The notes beneath the pieces are model-generated. The model was not told the origin of the DNA. It ran no database searches and was given only the letters and a program-made list of their open reading frames with translations. Position numbers and translations under genes: made by a program. A DNA stretch of 64,000 nt from Annulohypoxylon bovei var. microspora (lineage: Eukaryota > Ascomycota > Sordariomycetes > Xylariales > Hypoxylaceae). Below are positions 47,781-60,633 of this stretch, one piece after another. The stretch spans positions 1 through 64,000 of the forward strand of contig MU405300.1 in NCBI GenBank assembly GCA_022836615.1, written 5' to 3'. How positions within the stretch are numbered: the first letter of the stretch is position 1; the number at the start of each line of letters is the position of its first letter.

Positions 47781-50110
47781 CGAACTATGCGTTCTGTCTA
47801 TCCATCCCTAGCAACTTCCAAAGAGTTATTCTGCCTAGTTGCCCAGCTGCTTCTCGACAAGGGTATACCCTTGTAAGGCATCCCCCCGTTCACAAGCCCC
47901 TTGCCCTTGTCTGCGTCTGGGCTTGCACAACCCCCGGTCCACTTTCTTTCCCTTCCCCCCCCCCTACCCCCTGCCCCCATCGCAGGGACCCTTGATCTTT
48001 TCGGCCACTCTCCTCGGCGTTGCTGATTACTGTTATTCATCATCATTCGCCATCCTCTTAGTCCCCATTGATTTATGGTCGCATTTTGTTACTCTCTTGC
48101 TGCCCATGTTGCCCATGTATCCCATGCCTGCGCGCTTTCCGACTATCTTATCCCGTCCTTTTTAATTCAAGTTCCATCATTAAAAATAATGATCCTGGGT
48201 CGCGGGGCTCTTTTCAAGATAAACCCGTATCTGGCCCTATTCCAGCACTTGCATACCCGCTCTTGCGTTTGCGTTTTGAGCTTGAATCCGCATTATACTC
48301 ACATCCATTAACGACATTTAACACTCACATTAACACACACATATACATACATACATACATACATGTCTCGTACATGCCGCTATACCACTTCGCGTCTTTT
48401 ATTTTCCACAACCGTTGCAACGTTCAAACGCATGGAAATCTTATAGCTTAATACCATCACACACACTCACAACTCACATACACATACCTACATACTTACA
48501 TACCTACACATATACAACGCCATACACGCCGTACATCATCGTTTCTTAATAGTGTTTCCCCCAAAAAGGATCCAACCCGAAACCCTTTTCTCTAGTAACC
48601 GGCGAAAGCTTAGAAGCGTCCCTCAGCTTTGAAAAGACAAATAGTCGTCGGCTCTAGTCAGCTACTATTATTCTAGTCGCTGGCCCGAAAGAGGTAGTCC
48701 GGCAAAGGAAGGACACCACCTGGGCAACCTGGGCTTGGCTACCCGTCGATCCACCCATCCATCTTTTTCGCACAGGTGCCGCGCCCACCAGGCTCATCCA
48801 GTCGTTATCAACTACTGTCTGTACATACTGCTGCCATCCGCTGCCACACCACACACCCCAGATTCTAACTCGCAGCCTGCCCTGTCCGTGCCTATCATTA
48901 CGATTTGCGATAGTTCTCGGACGAGCAGCAATTCAACGACATCTGAAACTTGGAAGCAAGACAGAATAATAACCTCATCACTATTATTATTGCTTCATTC
49001 CAGGTTATAACGCACAAACGCGAGCCTTGCGCGTGAATGATAATTTCGAACGCGCCCTGTTAATTACCGTCTGCCCCATCCAGCCTTAAAGCCTTGGAGT
49101 CCTCTGACTAACAGATAATTACCTATTACCCCTCCGATCAGGAGAGAAGAGACCAATCCTTTCCCCCTGTCCCACATTGGTAAAAAAAAACCATTATAAG
49201 AGCCTTGCGGACTTTATGAAGGGGCAACTTTCTTTCGGAGCAAGAGAGGCGAAACAACAGCTGAGCGAATCCGACACGAAAACCCGGAACTTAACTATTA
49301 ACTAGCTATACCTAACTACCTAGGGTATACTCGACAAGGAATAAACAGAAAGGAAAAAAAGAAGAGAAGAGCAAGAAAGCAATAGTGAAGGAAAGAGTGC
49401 AAAATATGAATGAAGGGTATTTCGAATTAATATTCTTCTTCAACTTCTTCTTGTCTTTCCATTGCGCAAACAAGCATCGCGTTTGAATTGTCGAATTGTC
49501 GAATTATCGAGATTTACATACTACACTTTTATTGAAAGGATCCCACCCGAGATCAATCGCTTACATATCATTCGTCAAACGGGAAAACCCACTTTGGTCA
49601 TTACAGTCGTACCGAACTAGGTACCTGTGGCCCCGGTTATAAGTACATCATACATGCGCTACACATCCCATAACCTACATACATACTGCGTTCCACCTAC
49701 ATCTCTCGGGTACACTACATATACTGCTACATATACTACATCATTACATACATACTGCTAGCTACCTAGCCTGCTAGCATCTCTCACATCGATGGTACCT
49801 AGGTATCCATGGTACATGGTATTCCTAAAATCAAGACCCCCCCCGACCCCCGATACGAAGACTTGGAACTTGGGTTTGCGCCAATCTACCAACCATATGC
49901 AAGAGTAATCCTGCATCGTTCCCCTCGAAGCAAGCACACTTTGCCATCTTTCCAAGATCTACTACCCTCGCCTCGTTGCGCGCGTCATTCACACTTCCTC
50001 CGGCCTTTTTCTCTAGTCCAACTATATCAAGACACGTCGCTCTGCAGGCACAGCTTTCTCCACGTCTCTTCCGCCGCCTGACGTGCAACATCGCATCGTC
50101 GCCCGCACGA
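47781..50110. other. Pyrimidine-rich upstream region of RSC7
   Basis: The plus strand is C/T-rich over much of this stretch (for example 47940-48060 and 49960-50030), typical of fungal promoters and leaders. It contains an ATAC microsatellite (48341-48366) and a GTCGAATT tandem (49484-49510). A long 5' untranslated region of the RSC7 gene is plausible but cannot be delimited. Confidence 0.5.
48341..48366. repeat. ATAC microsatellite
   Basis: About five to six ATAC units in tandem. Confidence 0.85.
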
Positions 50111-52627
50111 ATGTATTCCGCCCAGCCTAACGGCGCTGAGGGTGCGACCATCAATCCCGCAACTATCAACCCTGCCGCCCTCAATTCTGGTGAGTAGTTC
50201 AACTTCGTTCTTTGCGCATTTAATCCGAGCCTCTCCTTTTCTGCCGAACCAACCTCCTCCTTTTGCGCTTCGCGCTTTGCCATAAAGCGCCATGATATCC
50301 GTTTGATCCTATAGCTTGAGCCTTGAAGCTTTGCCCCCTACCCGCCCTCGCACATATCCTCCTCTTTCCCTTCTGCCGATGATCGTCATAGTCATCGGCC
50401 TTGTCATCTATTCGTCGCTTTCCATCCCGCCATAACAAACAGTTTCAAAGCTTCAAAGCTCAGAGCACAATAAGACGCGACTGTGGTTGGAACAATCATC
50501 GTCGCGATGGCTCACGTCCGGCGCATAATTTCCAAACTATGCCCCGTCTAGTTTAATTGTCGCGTTGTCGTTTGGCTGCCGATTACTGATCCGAAGCCTT
50601 TTAATTGTATAGAGCTATTGAATCCGACCTCCCGAGGTATCAAGCGAAGTCGTTCCCCGGATACTTATCACGACGCGCAAACGAATGAGAACCCCGGAGA
50701 TGATGGTAAGCCGCCCCGTCTCGCCTTGTGTAGCTGTCCTGGTTTATGGTTGCCGTTGTGTGCGCTTCGTGGTCATGTTACATCATGTTGTCGTGCGACA
50801 GGCCGCCGCAAGGAAGTACCTGCTAATCCCGCTCGTCGCATTACAGGTGATTCAAAGCAACCTAGAAAACGCGGCCGACCGATGAAATCGCGACTCCATA
50901 GTGACGTCCTAGAAGCAACGAATCAAACCCCAATTCCTCCCCCTCCCCCACCCACTCAAATGTCGCAGTCCATACCGCCGCAGACTCCTCAGTCTCATAA
51001 TGCCCCGCTACCTGGTCAGCCTGGCAACTATACCCCGGCTCAGGCATCGCCTCCGCCGAAGACCACGCCAACCAAGACGACCTTGAAGGCGTTACCGACT
51101 GTGCGCGACCACACCACCGACCAGCTTGGGCCCGGCGGCGACGAATATCTACCGCGAGAGATCGACGATTCCGGCGAGAAGAAAGTCATGCCCAACGGTC
51201 AACTTCTAGGGGGCCGCGAATACCGATGCCGGACTTTCCTCGTACCTAACCGCGGAGACAAATTATTCATGCTGGCGACGGAGTGCGCGAGGGTACTCGG
51301 ATACAGGGATTCCTATTTGCTCTTCAACAAGAATAGATCGCTATACAAGATTATCGCGAACCAAGTAGAGAAGGATGATCTGGTTTCTCAGGAGATACTT
51401 CCGTTCTCCTACCGGTCAAGACAGATAGCAATTGTCACGGCGCGGTCCATGTTTAGACAATTCGGAAGCAGGGTCATAGTTAACGGACGGAGAGTGCGGG
51501 ATGACTACTGGGAACAGAAGGCGAGGAAGCAGGGATTTACGGAAGCAGATCTCGCGGGAGAAAAGCGCCCTGGCGCATCTAAAGCCCGAGAAGCAGCAGC
51601 TGAGGCGAATAACAGCATGGCACCACTTCCGGGAGGGCCTCACGGTGAGATTGTATATGCGAATACCCCCCAATTTGCCGGTGCACCGCAACCGCTTGTT
51701 CAACCAGGTATGATGGGACCGCCAGGAAGCTCGACCAGAATGCCCATGATAACAGTAGGACCAGATCTGAACGATACGAGGACTCGAGACTACAGCAATT
51801 TTATCAAAGGAGGTCCTCGACAGGAAATCACCGGTTCAGCTTACCAGGACAGGACGCAATCTAGCCCCATCTCGGAAATACACCAACAGGCGCATCACGC
51901 TGCTGAATTCAACCGCGGCGTCAACCAACAGCGCGAGATACGGACCGACTACATGAACAACCTGTGGCGGAGACCTCACGAGCAGCCGGCAACTAGCCAA
52001 CCTGTCACTACCGAGTCTTCTCTTCCCACGACACGTCCTGGCCAGTCGCCCCACACTGCTCCGGCAACTATGCACTCGTCTGGTATTGTGTCGAACCAGA
52101 GCCCGCAGATGATGATGACCGCGCCGCCATACTCGCAGTCTATTCACTCCCAGCAGCCGATGAACCAGACCCCGATGCGAGGGGTACCCCAACCATCTTC
52201 TCAGAAGCAGTCGAGACCATCAAACATCCAACCCGGAGCTTCTAGCAACATGTCTCAAGGTACACCGGCGTACAACTACGGCTCCTCGAACCAGATGTGG
52301 GGACCTCCCCAAACACCGCAGACGCCTCAGCACTATCCCGGATACACGACCCAGTCGCAAGCCTCGCCGCACCCTCAGCAGTCACCGGCCCCTCAGCTGC
52401 GTCACTCAGGAGGCACTCCCCAGATGCAGCCTAGTAACATGCAGTACCATGGTATGCCAGGCATGAGTCAGGGCTACCCCAACGCCGGGCAAGGAATGTA
52501 TCCCCCCGAGCAAACGCCTAGGCAGTTCATGCCCCAGAACCCTGGGCCGGGGCCGGCAGTATCCTCTGCTTGGAATAACTCGCAAACTTCGGCAGGTGGA
52601 AACTGGTGGGCAAACCAGCCTCAGTGA
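50111..52627 (+). CDS. RSC7: Chromatin remodelling complex subunit, Rsc7/Swp82 family
   Basis: Three exons, 50111..50189, 50613..50705 and 50847..52627, give 650 residues. The first intron is unusually long for this window (423 nt), with donor GTGAGT and branch TACTGATC. The second (141 nt, donor GTAAGC, branch TGCTAATC) has a length divisible by three and contains no stop, so its retention keeps the frame open; an earlier acceptor at 50801 is also possible. The conserved Rsc7/Swp82 domain spans about residues 170-295, beginning MPNGQLLGGREYRCRTF and including RVLGYRDSYLLFNKN, LPFSYRSRQIAIVTAR and VNGRRVRDDYWE. A KQPRKRGRP AT-hook-like motif lies upstream. The last 350 residues are Gln/Pro/Met-rich and disordered. 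Family members are nuclear subunits of the RSC and SWI/SNF remodellers. Confidence 0.9.
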
Positions 52628-54010
52628 TTGTCATCGGGAGAGTTTTAGTCGACGGGATGAGGCGCCAGGCTAGTTGTTACCAAATCCATCACCATATTTA
52701 GGTCCCTTTCCGCACACTGTATGTTCATACGAGGAACTCCAAATCGAGCCATCAACACTAGCATTCGCATCATTGGGATGGTCCTTTGATTTAGCGAGGC
52801 TATATCCCTACTTGCACTATTAGGCCTGGTCCAGCAATAGAGGAGTCGGAGAATAGTCTTTTTTTTCGCATGTTTCTTTTAAGGGATTCGCCAGGTTCAC
52901 GTTCATTCGGGCATATCAGGGCTCGGCAGGTTGTGCTATTTTGTGCTTTGCGTACATTACGTTGTGAGGTTTACAGTCAGCCAATCATTTTTGTCGAAAC
53001 TCAGTTCTCGGGCGGCATTTGCATATACACTTGATACCAGCACGGCCTTTCGTCGTTTTTACAATATCGTCTTAACAAGCTGCCCTTCATTCGTTTCTAC
53101 CAAGACGGTTACATATTTAGTCGTTTTGCTTTTTCAGCGATACCCCTTTACATCACAAATGCTCTCAACCCGCTTGGTTTATCAAGTCGCGGAATACATA
53201 CCATCTCGTGGTTAACCACGAGGCGAGACCCGGAGGTTTAGCATATACGCTTATCCTCTGTTACACGATATCGACCCCTATTTATGGGTGGTTTTCCGGC
53301 TTCCAATGGCACGGCCCTACCTCCCTGGATTCCAGCTTTTGGACCAATAGTCATGAGGCCATAGGGAAACGATGGTCGATGTCATCTTGGATGGCCTTAT
53401 TGGAACTTGGCCATACACTTACTTGGATTAAAGGCGTCGGGGACTGCCCAGCTTGGCTGCCATTATCCTCTCCTACGCTAATCACTTCCACGGTCATCGC
53501 ATATGCATAAATGGCGGGGGGTACTCTTTTTTTCGGTCATGGGCTAGGGAGGTTTTTTGCTAATTATTTATCTACGTTTATCCGTTGTTCTCCTTCATCC
53601 TTTGTTATTCAACCTCCTGTCGCGTTTTATTGTGTTACTTTTCATGGGGGACATCGGAGGCAACGCACTTATCAGTCAGTCAGCATAGGAGGAGTTTACT
53701 CTGTTTCGCACCACTGCTCTTGAGTAATGTCGCTGTCATAGTTCGGGCTCTGGGTACAATGATTGATTTGGATCGAAAGGATTTATTCGGTCAAGGGATG
53801 GTTAGACCTCTGTGCTCATTGATTGAGTCCGGGTGTGGCTGTCTGTCTATTCTCCATGAACTGCTGTTTTTTTCCTCTTCCACGGGATTGTGTTTTTCTT
53901 TCGGAGGGTCAAATTTGCATCATACGGGATACTAGGACTTTCGTGTATCGAGCTCAGGTATCCTTCTACTCCACAGCGAGAGAGGGAAGGAGACAAAGAA
54001 GAGAATGGTT

Positions 54011-54038
54011 GAGAGAGAGAGAGAGGAAGAGAGAGAGC
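54011..54038. repeat. GA-rich simple repeat
   Basis: An almost pure GAGA run with one interruption (GGAA). Confidence 0.8.
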
Positions 54039-56335
54039 AAGGGAGACAAACCGCTACCGATTCGTGTTTACATTTAGTCACTCTAGGCGGGAGTTGCGCG
54101 CGGAAGGCAATGCATCAAAGCGCAACAGGATAATACAAGTCAATATTCGCTTGGGAATAAAAATCGCTATTCGATTTGTCAATTCAACTTCGACTGCATG
54201 CGTGATACCATGAGATCGATGGGGAGCACAACAGCATAATGCAACGCCTAGTTTCTCTTCGTGCTGGTACTATGTACTCTTGAAGTCTAAGTATACTTAA
54301 ACAGGTAGACGGCTTATAATTCATATACGCTTCTCTATTAATACTTACCTAGAATTAAACCAATTAGCTACCTATGTAGCTCCCCTATTTTCACCTCTAT
54401 GCTAGGTTTATCGAAGACCATCTTTTCCTAGGTACCTACATATCTATGACTATCAAATAACGATTCCCTCTCTCATAAGAACGATCCCGATATATGTACC
54501 TAACTACTTATCCAAGCTAATGGTCATATTTAGAGGTGTATCCGTTCCAAGGGAGCATGCTTTAATTACCATGTAGTCGAATACAACATTACGGAGTATC
54601 ATCCGCCAAACCTAGGAGTAATCATAACATCGGTAATAATAAAAGGGATACAGCCACAGTTAACCGAGATATCGACAGCAGGGAGCACTGACGACTTATC
54701 AAGTCACTGCGTACAGGTATATTTCAACGTGATCTCATTTCCTAAATACATACATGGGGCGGTCGAAATCAAAACAACCCCAGCAAGATTCATCTCTCGA
54801 TCCCGCCTGAACGGACCGGGTCTACACGTGCCGGTCTGATTTGCTGGTCCCCAGTTTGATTTCCCTGGCCTACATATCTTATTAATAACTCCCCATCTCA
54901 ATAACAACCATATTATTATCGACCCAACCTAGCAAGACCACCGCAGTAACCGACGAGCCAGCAGATCTATCATATTTCGTGACTGGCCCCCAAACCCAAC
55001 CCGGGGTCGCGTTCGTAGGGGACCTGCGAGGGAAAGAGGCGGTGAAACCGTACCCTCGGGCATCATCAATCGCCAGAAAGGTTGCCGGCCCATCTCTGGT
55101 ACCCAACCACAGCGCGGCCGTCCCACGTGTGCCCCGTGCCGAAAATCCTCCCCTCCCCCCCCTCCCCTCCCCTACCCACCCCATCACGTCCGCACATGCT
55201 TATTACGCACAGATATACCGAAGGCAGATCGAGTTTATGTGAGATGATCCGAGTGCGATAGGCGGGATGGGGGATATAGCAGCTGGGCAGCTATTTTGCT
55301 ACCTGTCACTTCTATGTACGTCTGCGGTTCTTTCGGACTCGGCAGCGACGCTGATACGTTCGGGACGGCCCCTCGTTTGCTTTCGCTTTTTACCTCCTTA
55401 AGAGATTGTTTACACCTATGTAGTACCTATGTTTTGCTCTGTGATTCACTCTCACCTGGCTGGCTGAGCTGGGCACTCCACATACGTAGGTACGAGAGAT
55501 ACGACGGATATAGCCCGTATATCCTGCTTATACCCACGTCCGCCCTCGTAAGCACAGTCTGCGGATTCCACCCCTTCGACCGCAAACTCCAGCCTGGATA
55601 TTTACGTAATTAATATCTAACAATAAAAAACTAAATTTTGTCCAGCGTAACAGGGATGCCGATCCAGCGTCGCGGACTCGGGAGCATGCGAGCCTCGGGG
55701 AGCTTTTTTTTCTTGATTTGATTACCTTACCTTACCTCCCTAGGTATGCTTATTCTAGCAGCTTGGGTAGGTTAGTTACTGTATGTATGTAGGTAGGTAT
55801 GTACGGAAGATTAGAGGGTAGGCAAGGGTCGCCGAAAGGGGAAAACCCTCCCGGCCCGCACTTCGTCGAACCTGCAGCACCTCCCTTCGCGTACGTCGAA
55901 TGGGCGTGGGCTCTCCACGCGCCGGTTCCCTCTCATTGGTAATGTAGGGCTGAGTCAGATCGCCGTGCGTTATATGTGAACGCGTGTGTGTGTGGTGGTG
56001 AGAAAAGGCAGGCCAGGCAAGATAGACATGTAAGTGAGTAAGAGATGGGATGGTGTGGCCCACCCCTCGTGGGAATTGCGTTGCGTGTGTTCGTCTGGCC
56101 CCGGACTTCGTACACACACACACACATGCACACATGCCGCATTCTTGCAGTTCTTACATACCAGCTCCATTTCCGTCCCGTTGGATCCGAACGTCTGGCT
56201 CGCGAGGTATGATGGACATTAGGTCGGTACAGTAGGTAGGTAGCATGCCATACATGCCTAGGTACGATATGTCAGTTATACATACGGCAAAATACGACGT
56301 TCCTACATATGCCCTATTATATCGCCCAACATAAG

Positions 56336-56364
56336 GTACCTACATACCTACATACCTACATACA
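56336..56364. repeat. CTACATAC tandem repeat
   Basis: Three 8-nt units in a row. Confidence 0.75.
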
Positions 56365-57477
56365 CTTAGACAAGTAAGTGTCTACATAAAATACCTACAT
56401 ACGCACCTACGTCTACATATATACTACATATGCACATCACGCGTTCGTGTATGTGTGCCTACATACACAGCTCAGGTAAGGACAACCCGGTCTGGACCGA
56501 TCCATCCCATTCTCTACGCGGGCTGAGTAATAGCAGCGACGCTGCAAAAGTTCCCTGCAAAGGATCCGACGTTTTGGGATGCAGGATCGATGAGATCACG
56601 TTGTTTTCCACGGAACCAATTTATAGCACATAGGTACATATGTATCAGGAACCTGGGTAGATACCTTGTTTAACATACATAAATACTCCTTACCAAGGAA
56701 ACTGACGTGCGACGTAATACATGGGATCAGGCTAGGTCGGTTTAGATCACCAAGGGTTAGCCGAGCAAAGGGCAGTCGAGGAACTTGCCGTGGCCTAGTT
56801 CGTTAGCCTCTATCTAGGGATTTGTCGTGGAGAGAGGCTTAGACTTGTCGATGTCATGTTAGGTACATACTACCGGTTCTCCCAGGCAAGGGATGCGTAT
56901 TCCTCGGTTTGACGATTCGGAGATCTGGGCAGCCGGGGAAATTTCCGTCATCTGTCTAGCTGGAGCGTAGATCTCGCATAATTCGGGAACTATTGTTGAT
57001 CTCCGGCTTTTGTTACCTGTGGGTGTATGTCTTCTTTGTTGCGTTGCACGAAGGTTGCCCTCGCCGACCTCCACACCATCTCTTGCCGGTTGACTCGGAT
57101 CTGATTTGGCGCTACTCGGGGACGGGTCTCGGAACCGGACCCGGAAATGGGACCCTACGGTCCATGGTCGAGGCTTGTTTGAGATTTAGAAAGACAAATG
57201 CCCATTTCGTAAAGACTTCGTGAGAGAAAATCGTGTCGTCAAATGTGCATGCTAAATTAATACTAAGGTCAAATATACCGCCTTAATAGTGTAGATAACT
57301 GCATGGCATGAGGCGCACGTTTCGAATTGGTTTTAAGGTAATCTAGCCCCCTTAACAATGAAAATCTAAAAAATAACCTGTTAAAAATCCCGCCAACGAC
57401 CCTCAATCTAGATTCTACCTTGATCTAATCCTTCTTCCACGTCAGAAAAGTGACCGGAAACTGAGCCGCCGCAAACC

Positions 57478-58740
57478 TAGGTAACTAATATCCGCATCTG
57501 TAAGTTGAAACTCTTCGCAAACATGACTTATACCGTGTCCCGGAGAGCATTAGGTAGTGAGTTGATCGTGTCCGGTCGCCTAAACACTAGGGCGGTTTCT
57601 TCGGGGCTCAGAACGCCTAACATGGCATCGCGGAGCCAAGTTCTCGCGACAGCCGTCACTTTTTCTAGCGCGGTAGTCCGACCCATGAACCGGAACTGGA
57701 TGACCGAGGCGGCTCCGACAGCTGTGAAGGGCTAGTAGACCGGAACGCCCTTTGACGAGGCCAGGCCGCCTACGGAGATCTGGCTTCTCCGTTGCATACA
57801 GCGCCATGAGCATTGTTACGGTGATGGCGGCTCCCACTCCCAGGCCTAGGACCGCCTCGATCCCGTACATAGCGCCATATCCCGGGTTGCCGGGAGACCC
57901 TATGGACGGGAGGACGGCGCCTACCAAGGCTAGATATACTGAGGGCAATCTCCGTTTTGTGATGAGTGTGGCCACCAGCATGGGACTAATCTCCATGGCG
58001 AGCATGTACGGGATTAGATAGACGCCGGCGCTGAGCGCGCTCATTCCTATGGCGACCTGCAAGAGGATTGGGATCGGGATAATGCAGGTGGTAGAGATCG
58101 TCCCGCTGAGAAAGGCATTGGCGATGAGGCCCATAGCAAACCGGTTCCGAAAGAAGCGTCACGAAAAAACGGGCTTCTGCGACCGCGTGGACGCCGTGAC
58201 ATGGTACTGTGAGAAGATGAAGTCAATCCATAGGGGCCTGGACACAGATAGGAGGACCAGGACTAAGCTCGATCTTCACAAATGCAGGTTCGCCGCCTCC
58301 TCTACGCCGGTGAGGTGCGTGGTCATCACCGCGAGGAGAAGAGCTCCGAGAAAATCGATCTGATACACTGAGGATCTGCGCTGGTAGGGGCGTTTACGAT
58401 TGGGGAAATGCCTAGGCATAGAGAGCGCGGCTAGGAGCACGCAAACGACCCCGGCGGGTACACTGATAGATGGTCCGCTGCATGGTCCCTCCGGGCCGGT
58501 TCCGGCACCCGGGAACCGAGTAGACCCCACATCCGCCGATGTCTTGGAAGGCGGTCTTTCGGCTAAATAAGTCACTCGATTTGGCGACGATGATCACGAA
58601 GCTCATATATGTCAACAGATACGCTGTGACGAGCAAGCTTCTCTGGTTAAAACCTCTGGGATATTCGGTGACGGACATCAGAGATGTGCTCACGGTTGAT
58701 ATCTCGATTCTCGAAGTTGACGAGGAAGGTTCCCATGTCG
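57478..58740 (-). pseudogene. Decayed MFS multidrug transporter
   Basis: Fragments of a 14-TM-type MFS drug transporter lie in order on the minus strand but in changing frames. They are: an N-terminal part with STSLMSVTEYPRGFNQRSL and TYMSFVIIVAKSSDLFSRK; then AFQDIGGCGVYS joined directly to it, implying loss of about 25-30 codons; then VPAGVVCVLLAALSMP and IDFLGALLLAV; then a long membrane part starting near RNRFAMGLIANAFLSG; and a C-terminal FNLQMRI motif. Two in-frame TGA codons (about 58275 and 58160), one where the family has Trp, and a TAA near the C-terminus interrupt it. A 52-nt intron-like segment with branch CTAC and CACAG may survive near 57730-57785. Deletions plus several stops make a functional product very unlikely. 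It lies downstream of the rhodopsin-domain gene on the same strand. Confidence 0.8.
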
Positions 58741-59515
58741 ATCCTCGTTGTCGTTAATGTCAAGGCGTACCCCCGGAGAAGGACAAAAGACCCACCCTAG
58801 TGCCGGAGTGTAAAGCCTCCAACCTGTGAGGTAACGTGAGGCCTCTACATCCTCATCGGACGATGCACCGGCCTCCGATAGTATCGTCGATGTGGCGTCG
58901 ATGTGGCCTGCCGTCTAGCTCCAACTCCATTTCTGATCCCTTTCGGCTGTCGTCGGAGATCATGGAGGGCTGCCGGAGAAATCAAGAGAGGAGTAAAGCG
59001 TGGTTTTCATCGGGCTGAATCGAATCCTGCGTCGTCTCGGAAATTTGATTTGGAAGATCGGGGGAGGTAATATGAACAATATAGACGCGGGTGGTGCCAT
59101 CAAGTGAGGACTGAATCTGTTGCATACTTGGCGGGCACCTCAGTATCCCGATGAGGGTGTGACCAACATACATAAATCAATCAATCAATATATGTAATGG
59201 AACGTCGGGGGCTGTCAAGAGACATAAGTCGGCAGAAACTTATGGGCCCATAGTGAGTTTTCAACGCGCAAATAGTGACAGCGCGCTTGTTAAAGGTCGA
59301 GTTTCACCGATATCGGGCAGCACAAGGACCTATTGAAGAAAAACTTCCATCCAACAATAACCGATTTATCTTCCAATTATTAGGTATCGCCTCTTGCGAC
59401 CATTTCTCATTGAAGACATTTGGGCGGGTAGGAAATGCCAGCCTCGTTACCAGTCGGCTGGGCTACAGTAAATCCTCTGAATGAACTCGTGTCCCAAGTA
59501 ATATATATATCACCT
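58741..59515. other. Intergenic between pseudogene and rhodopsin-domain gene
   Basis: Spacer with no recognisable gene. An ATCA tandem (about 59175-59190) is the only simple repeat. Confidence 0.55.
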
Positions 59516-60633
59516 TCAAATGTGACCAACCTTTTTTCCGTGGCTAGGAGCAGGCTCTGCGAGTTGTATGTCTGCGCTACCGGATAAGGTAGTACTCGTC
59601 TCGCCAACTGTGATGGTTCGAAGGGGAATCAAAGTATCGGCGTCTTGTCTGCTTGGTAGTCTGAAGTGGCCGGTCTGTAATATGCCTGACTCCATACCCA
59701 GAAGCAAGTTCCTAATATAGGGGATGCAGATTGTGATGACGCTGAGCCCCTGCACAAACACCGTGGTCAGGAGGTATTTCCAAGCGTGAAAAGTCCGGTC
59801 AATAACGTGTAGCTTCAAGTTTTGGGCTTCGTAGAACTGTACCGCAAAGGCTACGATGACCCTTCCCGATATTAGCTAGGTACCTAACGAGCACCTCAAA
59901 GATAACAGAACATTTAGAATACGTACAAGAGCCGAGCGGCGAAACAGCCGATCACTGTGACCTTGCGTCTTAATTTCATGGTCAGGGGATAGACTACGAG
60001 GACAGGAAAGAGAACCAGAGCGGTCTCAACCACGGCGTTCACTCCCGCGAATACTTCCCAAAAGGAGAGCTGGTCGATGCATTGAGCCCCCAGCACTTCC
60101 CACACACGGGGTGAGGCACAAGGGAAGACGGCCACGAGGAGAGACGAGATGAAAAACAGGGTCATGAAGACGGCCATAGCATAGATCAACCTCAGGTGGA
60201 GAGTGTCCGGAGTGATCTCGTGGAAAAAGATAAGAACTGAGGCTTGCACACAGCTTGAGACCAGAACAAGCAGAATATCGGCAGAATAAACTGCCTTCTG
60301 CAAGGTCTCTAGCTGCTGCATTGACAATGTGTCCTGATGTCTCCCGATTCCGTTCGGTACGGCAAGAGACATTGAAACAGTGAAGCCAATGCTAAAGACC
60401 TAGATGGATTGTGATTAGCATGTCCGTTTCAACTTCTATGAAAGACGTTTAGTCCTTACCGTCGCGAAAAATAGTGCAGCATCTTCCCTATTTCGCTTTC
60501 CGGGAATGATGGACGATAGGGTAAACTTGACACCGACGGCGATGACGACCGCAGCCTCCATAATCCAGGTCAGCAAGCTCACTACCGGACCAAGGTTAGA
60601 CGCTGTGATCGCTTCTCGCTTGTCGATTTCCAT
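59516..60633 (-). CDS. Fungal rhodopsin-domain (Pth11-like) seven-TM membrane protein
   Basis: Three exons, complement(59516..59861, 59927..60399, 60460..60633), give 330 residues. Introns of 65 and 59 nt have GTACGT and GTAAGG donors and GCTAAT branch sites. Seven hydrophobic segments are visible: about residues 16-38, 54-76, 93-115, 127-149, 168-192, 205-226 and 240-265. Between segments 2 and 3 lies the family pattern with GIGRHQDTL and LQKAVYSADILLVL, as in the large fungal family of rhodopsin-domain integral membrane proteins, some of which are Pth11-like receptors. No CFEM domain precedes it. The C-terminal tail (about 65 residues) is polar. The ligand and role are unknown; members are often found beside transporters or secondary metabolite genes, as here. 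It shares a roughly 0.8-kb upstream region with the divergent permease. Confidence 0.85.

Larger units (their letters stand above)
52628..57477. other. Intergenic, T-rich then microsatellite-rich
   Basis: From about 52850 to 53950 the plus strand is markedly T-rich with several overlapping plus-strand open frames, none with a domain; it may be a long 3' untranslated or non-coding transcript region. A GA run lies at 54011-54038, a C-rich tract at about 55146-55180, a CTACATAC tandem at 56336-56364 and AGGTAGGT near 55790 and 56230. No gene was recognised. Confidence 0.5.

Noticed and set aside
52931..53935. A string of plus-strand frames after RSC7 considered as a multi-exon gene.
   Set aside because: Products are low in conserved patterns, frames overlap, and no convincing splice chain joins them; T-rich composition explains the openness.
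57478..58740. The MFS locus considered as an intact gene with several introns.
   Set aside because: One segment could be an intron, but missing core blocks and in-frame TGA and TAA codons inside conserved parts cannot be spliced away.
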